Shown: positions 10,369 through 21,167 of the stretch, one piece after another | How the letters are laid out: each line of letters begins with the position of its first letter | Numbering within the stretch: position 1 is the first letter of the stretch | From: Eublepharis macularius | Taxonomy: Eukaryota; Chordata; Lepidosauria; Squamata; Eublepharidae | Assembly: GCF_028583425.1 (NCBI RefSeq) | Contig: NC_072793.1 | Span: 171,283,681-171,347,680, forward strand | DNA length: 64,000 bases | Direction of reading: 5' to 3' | Translations under genes and position numbers: made by a program | Notes under the pieces: generated by a model | What the model was told of the DNA's origin: nothing | The model's input: the letters and a program-made list of their open reading frames with translations, nothing else | Database searches by the model: none

Positions 10369-10800
10369 ATAATGTTCCCAATACGTGCATGCCGAGATGA
10401 CTTACAAATTACAGTGGAACTACAAGAGATGCACGGGCGCGTGTTGGGTCCTGCAAGGTTCCCTGAAAAGTATAATCTTAAAAAAACCCCAGCCACTTGA
10501 TGCGATTCTCAGCCAGGGAGAATCACAACTGGAGGGATTCTCTCTCTCTCTTAAAAATCCTCCCAGAACTTGGGGCGGGAGGAGATGATATATCAGGAGG
10601 CAGGAAAAAAGCAGAGATTTTTGCATGTGAGAAGGAATCCCAGTCCCTCCCATTGTTCTTCTGGTGGGGAATCTCATCATGGATTTTCTCTCTCAGTTTT
10701 TTTCCCTGCCTCTTGTTACATCCCTCCCCTCCCTCTGCCGTTTCTGAACTGCTGGATGAAAACTGAGCGGACTGGATTTTTGAACATCAAGTTGCTGTTC

Positions 10801-10803
<3 letters not shown>

Positions 10804-10894
<91 letters not shown>
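10804..10894 (+). repeat. (GT)n(GA)n compound microsatellite
   Basis: About 40 bp of GT repeat followed directly by about 50 bp of GA repeat. It is likely polymorphic in length. Confidence 0.95.
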
Positions 10895-10897
<3 letters not shown>

Positions 10898-10944
10898 CAC
10901 ATGTCTGGCATCTCATGTAGTTTGGCTGTTAGATATGTGACAAT

Positions 10945-11192
10945 AATAAAAAATAATAATAACATTCAATTTATACACCACCCTTCAGGACAATTTAACG
11001 CTCACTCAGAGCACTTTACAAAATATGTTAGTATTGTCCCCACAACAATCATCCTGTGAGGTCGGTGGGACTGAGAGAACTCTAAGAGAGCTGCGACTGA
11101 CCCAAGGCTTGAAGTGGAGGAGTGGGGAATCAAACCCTGCTCTCCACATTGGAGTCCCGTCACTCTTAACCACTACACCAAACTCGCCATAT
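10945..11192 (-). mobile_element. tRNA-derived SINE, reverse copy
   Basis: This is the same family as 10108-10368 in the opposite orientation. From the left it shows the tail (ATAATAACATT), ACCCTTCAGGACAATTTAACG, then the body and the tRNA-like head near 11130-11190. The two copies face each other across about 580 bp and could pair in RNA. Confidence 0.8.
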
Positions 11193-11598
11193 ACTAAAAT
11201 GGCAGATCCACAAAGAGTTGCGGGGGGGTGCATCTTACTTCCCCCCCTCTCACCTTGTCTGCTTTTCCTTCCCTGCCCTCATAGCCTCGTCCCTTTTCCT
11301 GCTTCCTTCTCTCCTTCCATTCCACCTTTGCCTGCCCCTGTCTTCACCTTTCCCCCTCCCTTCCCAGACTTCCTTTCCCATATGGCCCAGTTGCATGGTG
11401 TCTGCTGAGCCAGGCCTAGTTTCATGGTGTGTGTGTGTGTGGGGGGGGTACTTCCTTCCCCTTGAATCCCCTTCCCACACTATTTTCTGTTTCCTTTTTC
11501 TTGGCAGCCTCCATATGGTCACCTTTCCCTATGTGCTTCTCTCCTTCAAACCTACTAAACAACTTACCTTTTGTCTGCCTCCCATCTTCACCTAGATT
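11193..11598. other. Pyrimidine-rich intron stretch
   Basis: Low-complexity C/T-rich sequence with a short (GT)n at 11427-11441. No gene is supported. Confidence 0.5.
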
Positions 11599-11599
11599 T

Positions 11600-11822
11600 C
11601 TTAATTTACTTCATTTAATTCACCTTCTCCACAATGGGGAACCAAAGCAGCTTACATCATTCTCCTTGCCTCTATATTATCCTCACTACAACCCTGAAAG
11701 TTAGGTTAGGCTGAGAATGTGGGACTGGATCAAAGTCACCCAGTGAGCTTCCACAGCAGAGGGGTGATTCGAACTTGGGTCTCACATCCTATTCTGAAAC
11801 TCTAATGACTACTCTAAACTGG
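11600..11822 (-). mobile_element. tRNA-derived SINE, second subfamily
   Basis: The minus strand shows a tRNA-like head with CCCAAGTTCGAATC, then CACTGGGTGACTTTG and AGCCTAACCTAAC. From the left it begins TTCACCTTCTCCACAATGGGG. The body differs from the 10.1-kb SINE, so this is a separate squamate SINE subfamily. Confidence 0.7.
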
Positions 11823-12319
11823 TAACAAGCAGCCAGGCCTGGATAAGTCATGCAAGTTTTGTGGTATCAAGTGGCCTATTGGTTGGCCTGAATGAGTCCT
11901 CTATGAAAGGCCCAAACACCCCTGGATAGAGTGCTGCCTCCCACCTTTTCCCGACACAAAACCACACCTGAAATACCCACCCACCCCTGTGTATTTTTTC
12001 AACTTTCAGGTTTTTACTGCAAACCAGGGGCATTTTTCAGGCATGTAGGAAGATTTGTCTTGTCCATTTATGGCTTAAGTCTCCAGCTTTAAGTATCTTC
12101 AGATCAGGCCCACTTGGCTATTAGTATGTAAGAGATCTCTGTTACCATGGCAATGGAGTTAATGTTGATTCTTACTACTGCAGTGTAGCAGACCCATAAT
12201 ATAAAATTATTTCCCACTTTGCTGAAAAACCAATAAACAATCCCAAACTCAGATGGTCTGGCTCTCTCCAAAAGGCGAAAGAGACTAGAAGATGCACAAT
12301 GTCTGCAATGGAGATCAGT

Positions 12320-12452
12320 CAAGATGGGTAGCTGTGTTAGTCTGTCTGTAGCAGGAGAAAAGAGCAAGAGTCCAGTAGCACCTATAAAACTAACAAAATT
12401 TGTGGTAGGGTATATGAGCTTTCGTGAGTCACAGCTCATCTCTTCAGATACC
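12320..12452 (-). repeat. Repeat with hammerhead-like core (Penelope-associated family)
   Basis: Same family as 886-985. The minus strand has CTGAAGA, a TGAG/CTCA hairpin, then GAAAGCTCATA, and at the far end CAGACTAACACAGCTACCC. It is a diverged copy. Confidence 0.55.
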
Positions 12453-12915
12453 TACAATGGTGGGCTTCTCTGTCATGCTTTGTGGGTCCAACATCACTGG
12501 CAGGAGATCTCCACTGCCTTTTTAGCACAACCACAGTTCCATCAGCCCCCAATGATCTGGGAAGACCAAATAATCAGGAAATGTGGGACCTTCATCACTG
12601 CCTGAATTAAAATTCACTGGCTTATGGCCACATTTTAAGCAACTCTTCTGACTTACAATTTGGGTCAAAGAAGGATCTCTGTGGTAGTAACTGTTCTCTT
12701 GAAAAGCTATTCTCCCTTTAATTGTCACAGGTGACAGTTCAGTCAATACCATATAGGATCTCACAGAACTATATTCCCAAGTAAGAGATTTTGAAGTGTT
12801 TCCAGAAACTAAGCCTTTCATTTCTTCCATTCTTTACAGCAGTAAATTTAGCTCATTCCCTAATTTTTATTGCATTTTTATTGTGATTATGTTAAGTTTC
12901 TCTTTCTTTCAGTAG
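12453..12915 (+). other. Gene A intron end, shared with gene C
   Basis: From about 12630 to the acceptor, the sequence aligns by eye with the reverse strand of 58335-58061 (for example TTCTGACTTAC, CTATTCTCCCTTTAAT and the TTTCAG-type end). This shows that the finger exons of genes A and C come from one duplication that included this intron part. Confidence 0.6.
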
Positions 12916-14558
12916 GAGGTATGTGGGAGTCAGCAAATGGAACAAAAGAGCATCCAGTAAAAGAGAAAGAAGAAAAATATATAGATGTGAAAGAGAACAC
13001 TGAATATTGTAATGCACTGAAGAAGGAGAACGGAAAAGATCCACTGAAGAATAAATCCCACCTTTTACAAGGTGATGTCTCTCAAGAATTTCCACTACTT
13101 AATAATACACAAAGAAGAGACAATACGAACAAGAACGCTGTGAGAGAGGAAAACTTCCCTAAAAAATCAGACATTAATATTCATTGGAACACCCATAACA
13201 GAAACAGCAGAGATAAATGCCTGAAATATGGGAAATCTTTTGGGCAAACAGAAAAACTTACTACCCATCAAAGACTGCACACAAAGGAGAAACCATATAA
13301 ATGCCTGGAGTGTGGAAAAAACTTCAGTCAGAGTACACAACTTACTTGCCATCAAAGAATTCACACAGGGGAAAAACCATATACATGCTTACAGTGTGGT
13401 AAAAGTTTCAGTCAGAGTGGAAACCTTACATCCCATCAAAGAATTCACACAGGGGAGAAACCATATAAGTGTGCAGTGTGTGGGAAAACCTTCAATAAGA
13501 GGGGACATCTTACTTCCCATAATAGAATTCATACAGGGAAGAAAACATATAAATGCCTGGAGTGTGGAAAAAGCTTCAGTGAGAAAGGAAACCTTACTTC
13601 CCATCAAAGAATTCACACAGGGGTGAAACCATATAAATGCCTGGAGTGTGGAAAGAGTTTTTGGCGGACAGATACACTAACTTCCCATCAAAGAATTCAT
13701 ACAGGGGAGAAACCATATAAATGCCTGGAATGTGGGAAAAGTTTCAATCAGAGTGGCAACCTTACTTCGCATCAAACAGTTCACACAGGTGAGAAACCGT
13801 ATAAGTGTCTGGAGTGTGGAAAAAGTTTCAGTCAGAGTGGAAATCTTACTTCCCACCAAAGAATTCACACAAGGGAGAAAAAATATGTGTGTCTGGAATG
13901 TGGAGAAAGCTTCAGTCACAGTGGACACCTTTCTTCCCATCAAAGAATTCACACCGGGGAGAAACCATATAAGTGTCTGGAGTGTGGGAAAAGCTTCAGT
14001 TTTAATTCACAACTTACATCACATCAAAGAAGTCACACTGGGGAGAAACCATTTAAATGCCTGGAATGTGGAAAGGGTTTCAGTGAGAAGGGAAGCCTTA
14101 CTTTCCACCAAAGAAATCACACAGGGGAAAAACCATATAAATGCCTGGAGTGTGGAAAAAGTTTCAGTGAGAGTGGAAAACTTACTGTCCATCAAAGAAT
14201 TCACACAGGGGAGAAACCATATAAATGCATGGAATGTGGAAAAAACTTCAGTCAGAGTGGAAACCTTATGTCCCATCAAACAATTCACACAGGGGAGAAA
14301 CCATATAAATGCCTAGAATGTGGTAAAAGTTTCAGTCACAGTGGAAATCTTACTTCCCATCAAAGAATTCACACTGGGGAGAAAAAATATAAATGTCTCA
14401 TGTGTGGAGAAAGCTTCATTTTTTGTTCACAACTTACTTTTCATCAAAGAATTCACACAGGAGATAAACCATATAAATGCTGTGAGTGTGGAAAGACATT
14501 CAATCGGAGTGGAAACCTTACTGCTCATCAAAGAATTCATACAGGAGAGAAACCATAG
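12916..14558 (+). CDS. Gene A zinc-finger exon, 15 intact C2H2 fingers plus 1 degenerate
   Basis: The final exon of a KRAB-zinc-finger gene, expected to encode a nuclear DNA-binding repressor. The acceptor region reads TTTCAGTAG|GAGG, and the phase joins the KRAB-B exon to give [15 protein letters not shown] linker of about 95 residues follows, then tandem C2H2 fingers with TGEKPYKC linkers to a TAG stop at 14556. The first finger has C-X2-Y in place of C-X2-C and is probably not zinc-binding. The 15 others keep both Cys and both His. Helix contacts vary between fingers (for example QSGNL, KRGHL, RTDTL, FNSQL, ESGKL). There is no stop or frame break in the exon. With the damaged start exon and the eroded KRAB-A box, the protein may be made from another start or without working KRAB. 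The DNA target is unknown. Confidence 0.9.
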
Positions 14559-15580
14559 CAGTGCTTGGAATGGAGAAAAATCAACTGAATTAGAACGTTA
14601 GAAAGCAATGCAGTAAAATAGTAAAATATGTACAATACATAATTCAGTAAAACAGCCTGAGATTTTTTGAGAGAGAAAACAACGCTGTTACCTTTACAGA
14701 ACAATTCTCCTAATTATTTCTGTTTTACATATTGTGTAGGTATGTGGGAAGCATTGGCCACTGAACTTACCTGGTGGCCGGTTTGCAGCCAACAGGTGGG
14801 GAGGAGGGACAGGCATGGTGGCTGCCCTTGCTGCAGCTTGCTCAGCATTCCCCTGGGCAAGCTGGCAGCCAATCAGTTTGAAATCCCCGGCAGCCAATTG
14901 GTTTGAATTTCCCAGCAGCCAATCAGTTTGAAATCCCAGGCCAACCAATCAGCAGCAGTCGGGGACATGCAAAGGGGGCGGGGCTGGCACTGGACCTCAG
15001 GGAGGCAGTTCTCCCTCTGGTTCAGCAGCTAGGTATTTATTTAGCTGCTCCCTTGCTTCCCCTGCATTCTGCTCTCCTGCAGCAAAGACCCACCCACCTC
15101 TCCCTGTTATTATGTGTTTGATGCTTTCTTTTCTGTCACGACATGGTTGGGCGGTTTGCCATTGGATCGGATCTCTTTTGAGGGGAACCAGGACCTGCAG
15201 TGTCCAGGTTCTCCTTGACGGGGATTCCCATAAGGAATCCTGGGAGTGGGTGATGGAGGTGCATGCCCAGCTTGGGGGCTGCCAGGGCACACCCACTCCC
15301 AGACGGCAGGGGAATCATCAAGGAGTGTACGCCCAGGTGATTCCCCCTTAATGTCACTCCTTGGTTCCCCCCCCCCCTCAGCGGGGGTCTGAGGGGGTGA
15401 GGGGTCATAGACTGGCAGGCGTGTCAGTCGATTTTGGGATCCGATTCATATGATTCGCCAATGCTCCTCTTGTGCTGTATTCAATAAAGTTGTGGCCTTG
15501 TTTTCCTCCAGCTACGTGTGTTTGGTTTGCTCACTGTGCTCTTGCCCTTTTCCCTGCTCTCAGCATAGGCTGCAAAGACT
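14559..15580 (+). mobile_element. Gene A 3' flank with LTR-like remnant (fossil, tentative)
   Basis: From about 14760, three near-copies of GCAGCCAATCAGTTTGAAAT supply tandem CCAAT boxes (14867-14950). They are followed by a GC-box (GGGGGCGGGGC at 14976), a TATTTATTTAGC TATA-like stretch and, far downstream, TTCAATAAAGTTGTGG at 15479. This order suggests a solo LTR, but no TG/CA ends or target duplication are certain. No canonical polyadenylation signal lies between the gene A stop and this AATAAA. Confidence 0.35.
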
Positions 15581-16716
15581 TATTCAGGAGAAAGAATGAC
15601 AGGTAGTGCAATCCTGAAGTCTGCTATGGTGAGGGTGGCCAGCTGTTGGTGGAACAGTGGTTACACTGGTCTGTTGTCAACAACTGTGCCCAGTTAATGT
15701 CACAGGCGTGTGATAGCATAGCTGTGATGGATGGGGAAACCAAACAAAGTCTGAATGGTAGCCATGAGGACTCAGCTCTGCAGGCGTGTGAGCAGGGGGT
15801 AGGGAAAGGCAAGTTCACTGGTTTCTGGACCACACCTGTGGCACACACCCCGCCCATTCATTGGCACAGGCGCCAGCCAAACCAGCAGAGGCAGCAGCAC
15901 AAAAAAATTGGGAAGAGAGCCCCAGCACCCTGTGCATTTTGGAGCATCTCTAAACAGGTCCACCCTGTTTAATTCCCATGTGTAGCAAAGGGGAGAGGAG
16001 AAGAAACGTTAGGCCAGACATGAGTGCCAGCTGGTCACTGGAGGGTGCTTTTTAGCACCCCTTTGCCAGTGCCAGCTACAGGGGTACATCCCTGGTGACT
16101 GCTGCCACTTGTGGAGTAGGAGGGGGACTGCAGTGGCCAGTGCAAGGCCACCAATCACTGTAACAGCTGCCCAGGCAGTTCTTGATGCACACTTGCCAGC
16201 CAGCCCTATCCCCAGTGATAGCTACCAGCTGTGCCGTGTGCTCCTGACCCTCGGAAACAGCATCCCAGCAGTCATATCAGGACTCCAGCCACTCCCTCTT
16301 GCTGGCTGCCCACGTGGATTATAGCATGGAGGGATGTGCTGCCCTGGGTGCTTTGGAAATGTGCCTGTCTAGCTTGAGGAATCCTTCCTCCCATAAGTCT
16401 GTTCTTGGTTCTGAGGGGAGATCCCTGAGGTGAGGATTAATAGAGCTAACACAGTGGTAGGGCAGCCTAGAACCATCGATGGAATGACTGAGGCTCCTCA
16501 GCTGCTGCTGTGTTTCAACAGAGATGATAATCCTGCCCCTCTATGTCCAGCCCAAGGCAGCCCATAGCCTGGAAATCTAGTAGGCCTGTAAGGTATGTTA
16601 GGCAGAGAAAGTGACTGGCCGAAGGTCAGCCCATGACCTCCTGGAGCAAGTGCAGCTTTGAACCCAGATCCACTCAGCATTTTGGCTCTTGAACTTAACT
16701 GATAGACATCCCGAGT
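15581..16716. other. Unassigned intergenic sequence
   Basis: No gene or clearly named repeat. Around 16540-16690 there is a SINE-like stretch on the minus strand (GGGTTCAAAGCTGC-type B-box), too worn to classify. Confidence 0.35.
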
Positions 16717-16721
16717 CTCAG

Positions 16722-16953
16722 AGCGGAACTACAAGTGACAAAAGGCACAGGTTGGACACTTGTCAGCTTCCCTCAAGTTTTGATGGGAAATGTAGGCAGC
16801 TTGGCGGAATGTTGGACAAGTGACAGTTGAACAGTCCATTGGACAGCAGTCAGAGAGCGAAGCTGCAAGACCAGGATGCCTACATTTCCCATCAAAACTT
16901 GAGGGAAGCTGACAAGTGTCCGACCTGTGCCTTTTGTCACTTGTAGTTCTGCT
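16722..16953. mobile_element. Foldback DNA transposon (copy 3, 232 bp)
   Basis: It has the same termini and length as 1220-1451: it starts AGCGGAACTACAAGTGACAA and ends in the complement GTAGTTCTGCT. A perfect 5-bp target duplication CTCAG lies at 16717-16721 and 16954-16958. The arms are joined by a short centre containing CAGTTGAACAGTCCATTGG. Confidence 0.85.
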
Positions 16954-17944
16954 CTCAGTGAAATGGGCTGGTTTGGTCACGGGGGTCAGTGGTGGCCCAA
17001 GGAGCCCTTCTCAAGCATTTACAAGAGGATTTCTTTCTACAGCTTAATACAGAAGTTTAAAAAACACACAATACACTTCTTCTGGACTAACCTTGTATAC
17101 ATTTCCTTAATTCCAGCTCATTGAAAAAACGCACAGGAAACAAACCCAAAATAACAGAAACTTAAAGAAAGGAATTCTTTCTCCAGTGTCCATTGGTAGG
17201 TTAGCAAGCAACCAGTACATCATGGTCAGCTTTCAAGCCTTGAGGGTTTCCACATCCCCCTCTTCCCGCTTTTGGTTCTGGCCTCATACTACACATTTCT
17301 TCATTCCTGCCCCTCCCCTGATTTCTTCTGGTTCTTTAGTCCAATCTTTTTCTGGAAACCAATTTTGAGTCATTTTTTTTGTTGTGCGTAATGTTTCTTT
17401 TGTTTTTGTTTGTCACACCCAGTCCTACCCACCTCCAACCCGCTCCTCGATGATTGGATGTTCATCATTGTTGAACCATTCATCCCCCTGCCTTCCTTTC
17501 CTTCAATTTCATAATGTTTTATCTGGGCAGCAGGTTGTCTGAATTCTATGCTTTCTTCTTTTTAAAAAAATGAGTCTCCTGCCCCTTCTATTGCTGACAG
17601 GCACTTCCCCTTTTCTCTCCACAAGGAAAGGGAATAGAGACGTACTTTTTTCTTTAAATAAAAAATGGCAATTTAGAGAATCTGCTGCATCTCCTGTTAC
17701 AATGATAGGGTGATCCATTGATGTGAAATTGAGGACTTGTTAAAAAATCAGAAAAGCCCTGGTGTCCTAGGAGTAGAGGGGTAGCCCCTCCGGGAATCAG
17801 AAAAAGCAGCATGGTTTGAAAAGCACATAGTCACTGCTGCTTTGGGATGCTGGTCTGCATCCCAAGAGATGTGTGTTTGCCCCACCAGAGCTGAGGCCTG
17901 ATGGGACTGTTACCAAGCAGGTTCTTAATTCTGTCTTTTCGTCT

Positions 17945-18190
17945 GTCTGTGGTGTCCCTTTCTCACTGAGACTCAAGGCAGATTGGTCAGTGTAAATAAT
18001 ATGATTAGTGGATGGGACATTTAGTAAACAATACAATAGGTTATGGGCTGCAGAAACACTGTAGCACTTCTAAAGGACACAGAAGCTATCCAGTAGGAGC
18101 ATATCTACACCAGCAGAGAGTACCCAGTAGTATAGCTTACAGTCCCCCTCCCTTAACCAGATCACTTCATGTGTCCTGTTCTTATGCTTT
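17945..18190 (+). repeat. Unclassified interspersed repeat (CTGAGACTC family)
   Basis: It starts TTTCTCACTGAGACTCAAGG and continues with CAATACAATAGG and a TCCCTTAACCAGATCAC stretch. Related copies start at 22190, 39565 and 44165. It is probably a retroposon body; the class is not recognised. The rest of 16960-18420 shows no gene. Confidence 0.5.
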
Positions 18191-19330
18191 GTTTTTGATC
18201 CCTGGTTGGTTCCAGATTTCTTCAAGTTAAACCCTACCGCATTGTCAATCAGACATCCCTTTCTGTTGATTCCATCGTTTTACTCTGTACAACTCGCTTC
18301 CAAGTGAAAAAGGTGGGCTGTAAACAGAGTAAATAAATAACCATAACAGAATATCCCTTCTGGTGAGCCCACTGCTTATGACGTTAGCTTAAAACAGTGC
18401 TAATACCAGAACGGTGTCCCAAGGAAAACAAATAAGAATAGAAATGCTGGCTGGGAAGGCGGAGATGCTGAAGGACACGGAGCTCCCCAGTTTCACTGGA
18501 ATTATCCTGGTTCTCAAAGCACTGCTGGAGAGGGAAGTTAATGCAGCTGCAAAAGCTGATTTCTTCCAACTTGGCCTCGCCTGGAAGGAGGCCGCGGGAG
18601 GCTCATGCATGGTGGGAGTGGGGTGTGTGTGTGTGGGGTGAGACTGGGGAAGGAAAAGGAGGGAGCAAATGCAGGAAGGGAATCAGTGGGATGGGGGAGA
18701 TTCTAGGCGGAAGGAGCGGGCAGATGCTGGGAGGGAGAGAGTGGGGGGGCGGTGAGCAGATGAGGACTCCGGTGCTGAAGGAAGGGCTGAAAGAGCAGGA
18801 GAGGGGGTGGTAAGAAGTCGGGGACTCGGACTGTGGCCCTCGATCCCTGGAAGGCCCATGCAAAACAGAACCTGGAGTGGAGTGGGGGGATTTTCTCAGT
18901 AAATCTTCCTTCTTGGTATCAACACTGTGCCCTTTTCTCCTTTGGCAATAGAAGCAGGACCGGTTTTTTCCCACATGGGTTATTTGCTCCGAATTTAATA
19001 CTTTGGGGGGATTGTATTTCTTTTCCTGCCTCCTCGCAACTTCGTGGAACATTCGGACACCTCCCAGAGATCCCCCTTGCTTTTTGCCAATCTTTCCCAG
19101 ACCTGTTTTTCTGAAAAGCAGAAGTTGCCATGGGTGGTGGTGGGGGGGGGCCCTAGGTTTTTTCCTCACCAACAACTTGTCTCCTTCTCCTTCTCCCTTA
19201 CTCTGTTCAGTCTCATGTAGTTTGGGAGCTCTTTTTCTACTGTGACGGGCATGTGTGTTTTCCCTCCAAGCCCCAACAGATTATTAACCACAGCTGCAGG
19301 ATCTCTCAGGGTCAGCAGGCAAGAGACTCA

Positions 19331-19490
19331 GAGCGGAACCACAAGTGACAAACTGCACAGGTTGGACACTTGTCAGCTTCCCTCAAGTTTTGATGGGAAA
19401 TGTAGGCATCCTGGTCTCGCAGCTTCGCTCTCTGACTGCTGTCCAATGGACTTTTCAACTGTCACTTGTCTAACATTCCGCCAAGCTGTC
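19331..19490. mobile_element. Foldback DNA transposon (copy 4, truncated)
   Basis: Left terminus AGCGGAACCACAAGTGACAA preceded by CTCAG (19326-19330), then the family centre. The right arm is lost at about 19490, where it runs into CAAGCTGTCCGCC. It is the same family as 1220-1451 and 16722-16953. Confidence 0.75.
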
Positions 19491-20135
19491 AAGCTGTCCG
19501 CCAAGATGGAGATCAGAGAGCCGTGGGTGGGGTTCCTTTCTGTGTTCCAGTAAAATCTAACACTTGTAGCTCTCTTTGATAATTAATGCCTCCAAGCTGT
19601 TTAGAAGGCTACTGTGCTCTTTGAAAAAGAACTTTGGAAACGGACCTTACAAGGATCTGGACCGTCCGTTAGAGAACTCAGTCACAGAGTTTACAATGCA
19701 TATTGGAAGGACATAGGTCTACCCACGAGCTGTGACGCCCACAGTGTCTGGAATTATTCTTGGACTGCACCTATATTGTGACTGTATATTATAATTGTGA
19801 ACAAGGCAATTTAAACCCTGTATAGGAAAAGTAGTGTCATAGGATGCCCGACCAGTAAATGCACTTTAATTGTAATAATTATAGCACTTGGAGCACGTGA
19901 CACTTTAATAGATTAATTACAGGACGTCTGAAATGCCTATATGATTGAGGTTGAGGGGGAGTGCAATATGTGGTACAGTTCTTGAATGTGCTAAGAGAAA
20001 TAATTTGAAATACAAGTTGTTTAATATACCCCTTATATATTGGTGAATAAATAATTCTGGAGACAATATTACATGCTTTATTGTTGATTGTGGAGGCATT
20101 ACAGTACACGGGAATTTTTTCTTGTTTGATGACTG
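19491..20135. other. AT-rich insertion, unclassified
   Basis: No coding. It contains GAAAAAGAACTTTGGAAACGG and a CACTTGGAGCACGTGACAC stretch, loosely echoed near 23300-23360 (TTCTTTGAAACGG, CACTTGGCAC). Both may derive from the 3' end of a Penelope-like element, but I cannot establish this. Confidence 0.3.
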
Positions 20136-20783
20136 AGTCCCTGCCCGGCACATCTGTAAATCTGAGTCTCAGATGTGGTCCACATATCCAGAAGGAAAAG
20201 CTGCCAGTGGAAAATATTAATTCAGGTACTTTTCTCCTGCTTTTTCCCTGTGGAATTCGAGGCCTCACTTGAGACTGTGGGTGGAGAAACACATTTTCCC
20301 TCTGTTAAATCTCCCTGCCACAGATAGCATCATGCCCAGCACAGGCAAAGAAGGCAGAAGTTCTCCCCTGCAGAGCTAGTTTTCTCTGTGCAGGGAGATT
20401 TTCGTTCCAAGCTGGCATCTCCCAACTGTAGTCTGCAGTCAGGCAGTCTTTTCTCCCATCTCCTCAGGCTCTGCCACTTCATTCCCGGCACATTCTCCTA
20501 GTTGTGTAGAGTAGGACAGACCATCTTGGAATCCCTCAGTGGGGAGGGTCAGGGATTCCTTGCTCTGGAATGAATTGGCAGCAATCGGGAGGAAGCATTT
20601 CATGGATGGGAGGGGAGTAGATGAATGAGGAGGGTGGGACTGGCTCTCCTGTAAAGAGTGAGTGGGGGGACAGATGTGGGGCCAAACACTCTGGAGCCTT
20701 CCTAGATCAAAAGCAGTCTCTTGAATTGTGTCCTGAAGCCAATCCAAAGAGAAGTTCATGGAGGTTCTTTCTCTCCTTCCCAG

Positions 20784-20869
20784 GCAGCAGTGAAAAGAGA
20801 CCCTTGATGCCTTCTCTGCCATCTCCTCTGTGTGGTGAAGGGAAGAGAGCCGCCATGCAGCCAGCTCAG
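20784..20869 (+). pseudogene. Start-codon exon of the orphan paralogue
   Basis: Acceptor TTCCCAG, then an exon ending GCCGCCATGCAGCCAGCTCAG|GTATGG. The ATG has a strong context and would encode MQPAQ in phase 0, ready for a KRAB-A exon. An upstream ATG in the same frame (at 20807) would add 16 residues. No KRAB-A exon follows within the paralogous block, so the exon is stranded. Confidence 0.7.
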
Positions 20870-21167
20870 GTATGGGGGTGGTTCACTGGGGTGATGTGCA
20901 GCAGATGGCATGGTTGGTTCTGTGTTGCAAGGCAGAGAGGGTCAGGCTCCTTCCCTTTTGTTCTTGTACTGCAAGATGTCGTGGCTGTCCACTGAGGAGG
21001 CAGAAAAATGGTCATCAAGCAGGGCTTATGAAACAATACTGGACCATGGATTTCCTACAGAAAACTGTGTGGTTACTTACCCTATGGACATCTCTGGCCT
21101 TCTCCTCACAAGCTAACCCCCTGGGACTGAACACAGCCCCTCTGGCTCCAAGAAGCCCCCAAAGAAG

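Larger units (their letters stand above)
18430..21165 (+). pseudogene. Orphan 5' region of a KRAB-zinc-finger paralogue
   Basis: It aligns piecewise by eye to the gene B 5' region (23.83-26.8 kb). Shared parts are an old L2 LINE scrap (about 18430-18600), the G/T-rich intron 1 start, the TCTGAGTCTCAGAT stretch, and the start exon with its flanks up to about 21165. The stretch matching the gene B promoter and exon 1 (about 24150-24640) is missing, and no KRAB or finger exons follow. It is a partial, promoterless duplicate. It also carries an extra insertion of about 800 bp near 19330-20130. Confidence 0.6.

Noticed and set aside
10693-10965. Minus-strand frame with SLSLSL and THTHTH runs
   Set aside because: Translation of the (GT)n(GA)n microsatellite.
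13228-14316. Other-frame and antisense open frames inside the zinc-finger exons of genes A, B and C
   Set aside because: The 84-bp finger repeat makes shadow frames such as the repeated [12 protein letters not shown] pattern; the C2H2 frame is clearly the real one.
14667-14906. Possible extra finger-exon start reading VGMWEALATEL at 14740, resembling [12 protein letters not shown]
   Set aside because: Only six or seven residues match, no finger array follows, and the sequence runs into CCAAT-box repeats. Probably chance.
19621-19660. Additional hammerhead core near GAAAAAGAACTTTGGAAACGG
   Set aside because: The CUGANGA half is not present and no stem II could be drawn.
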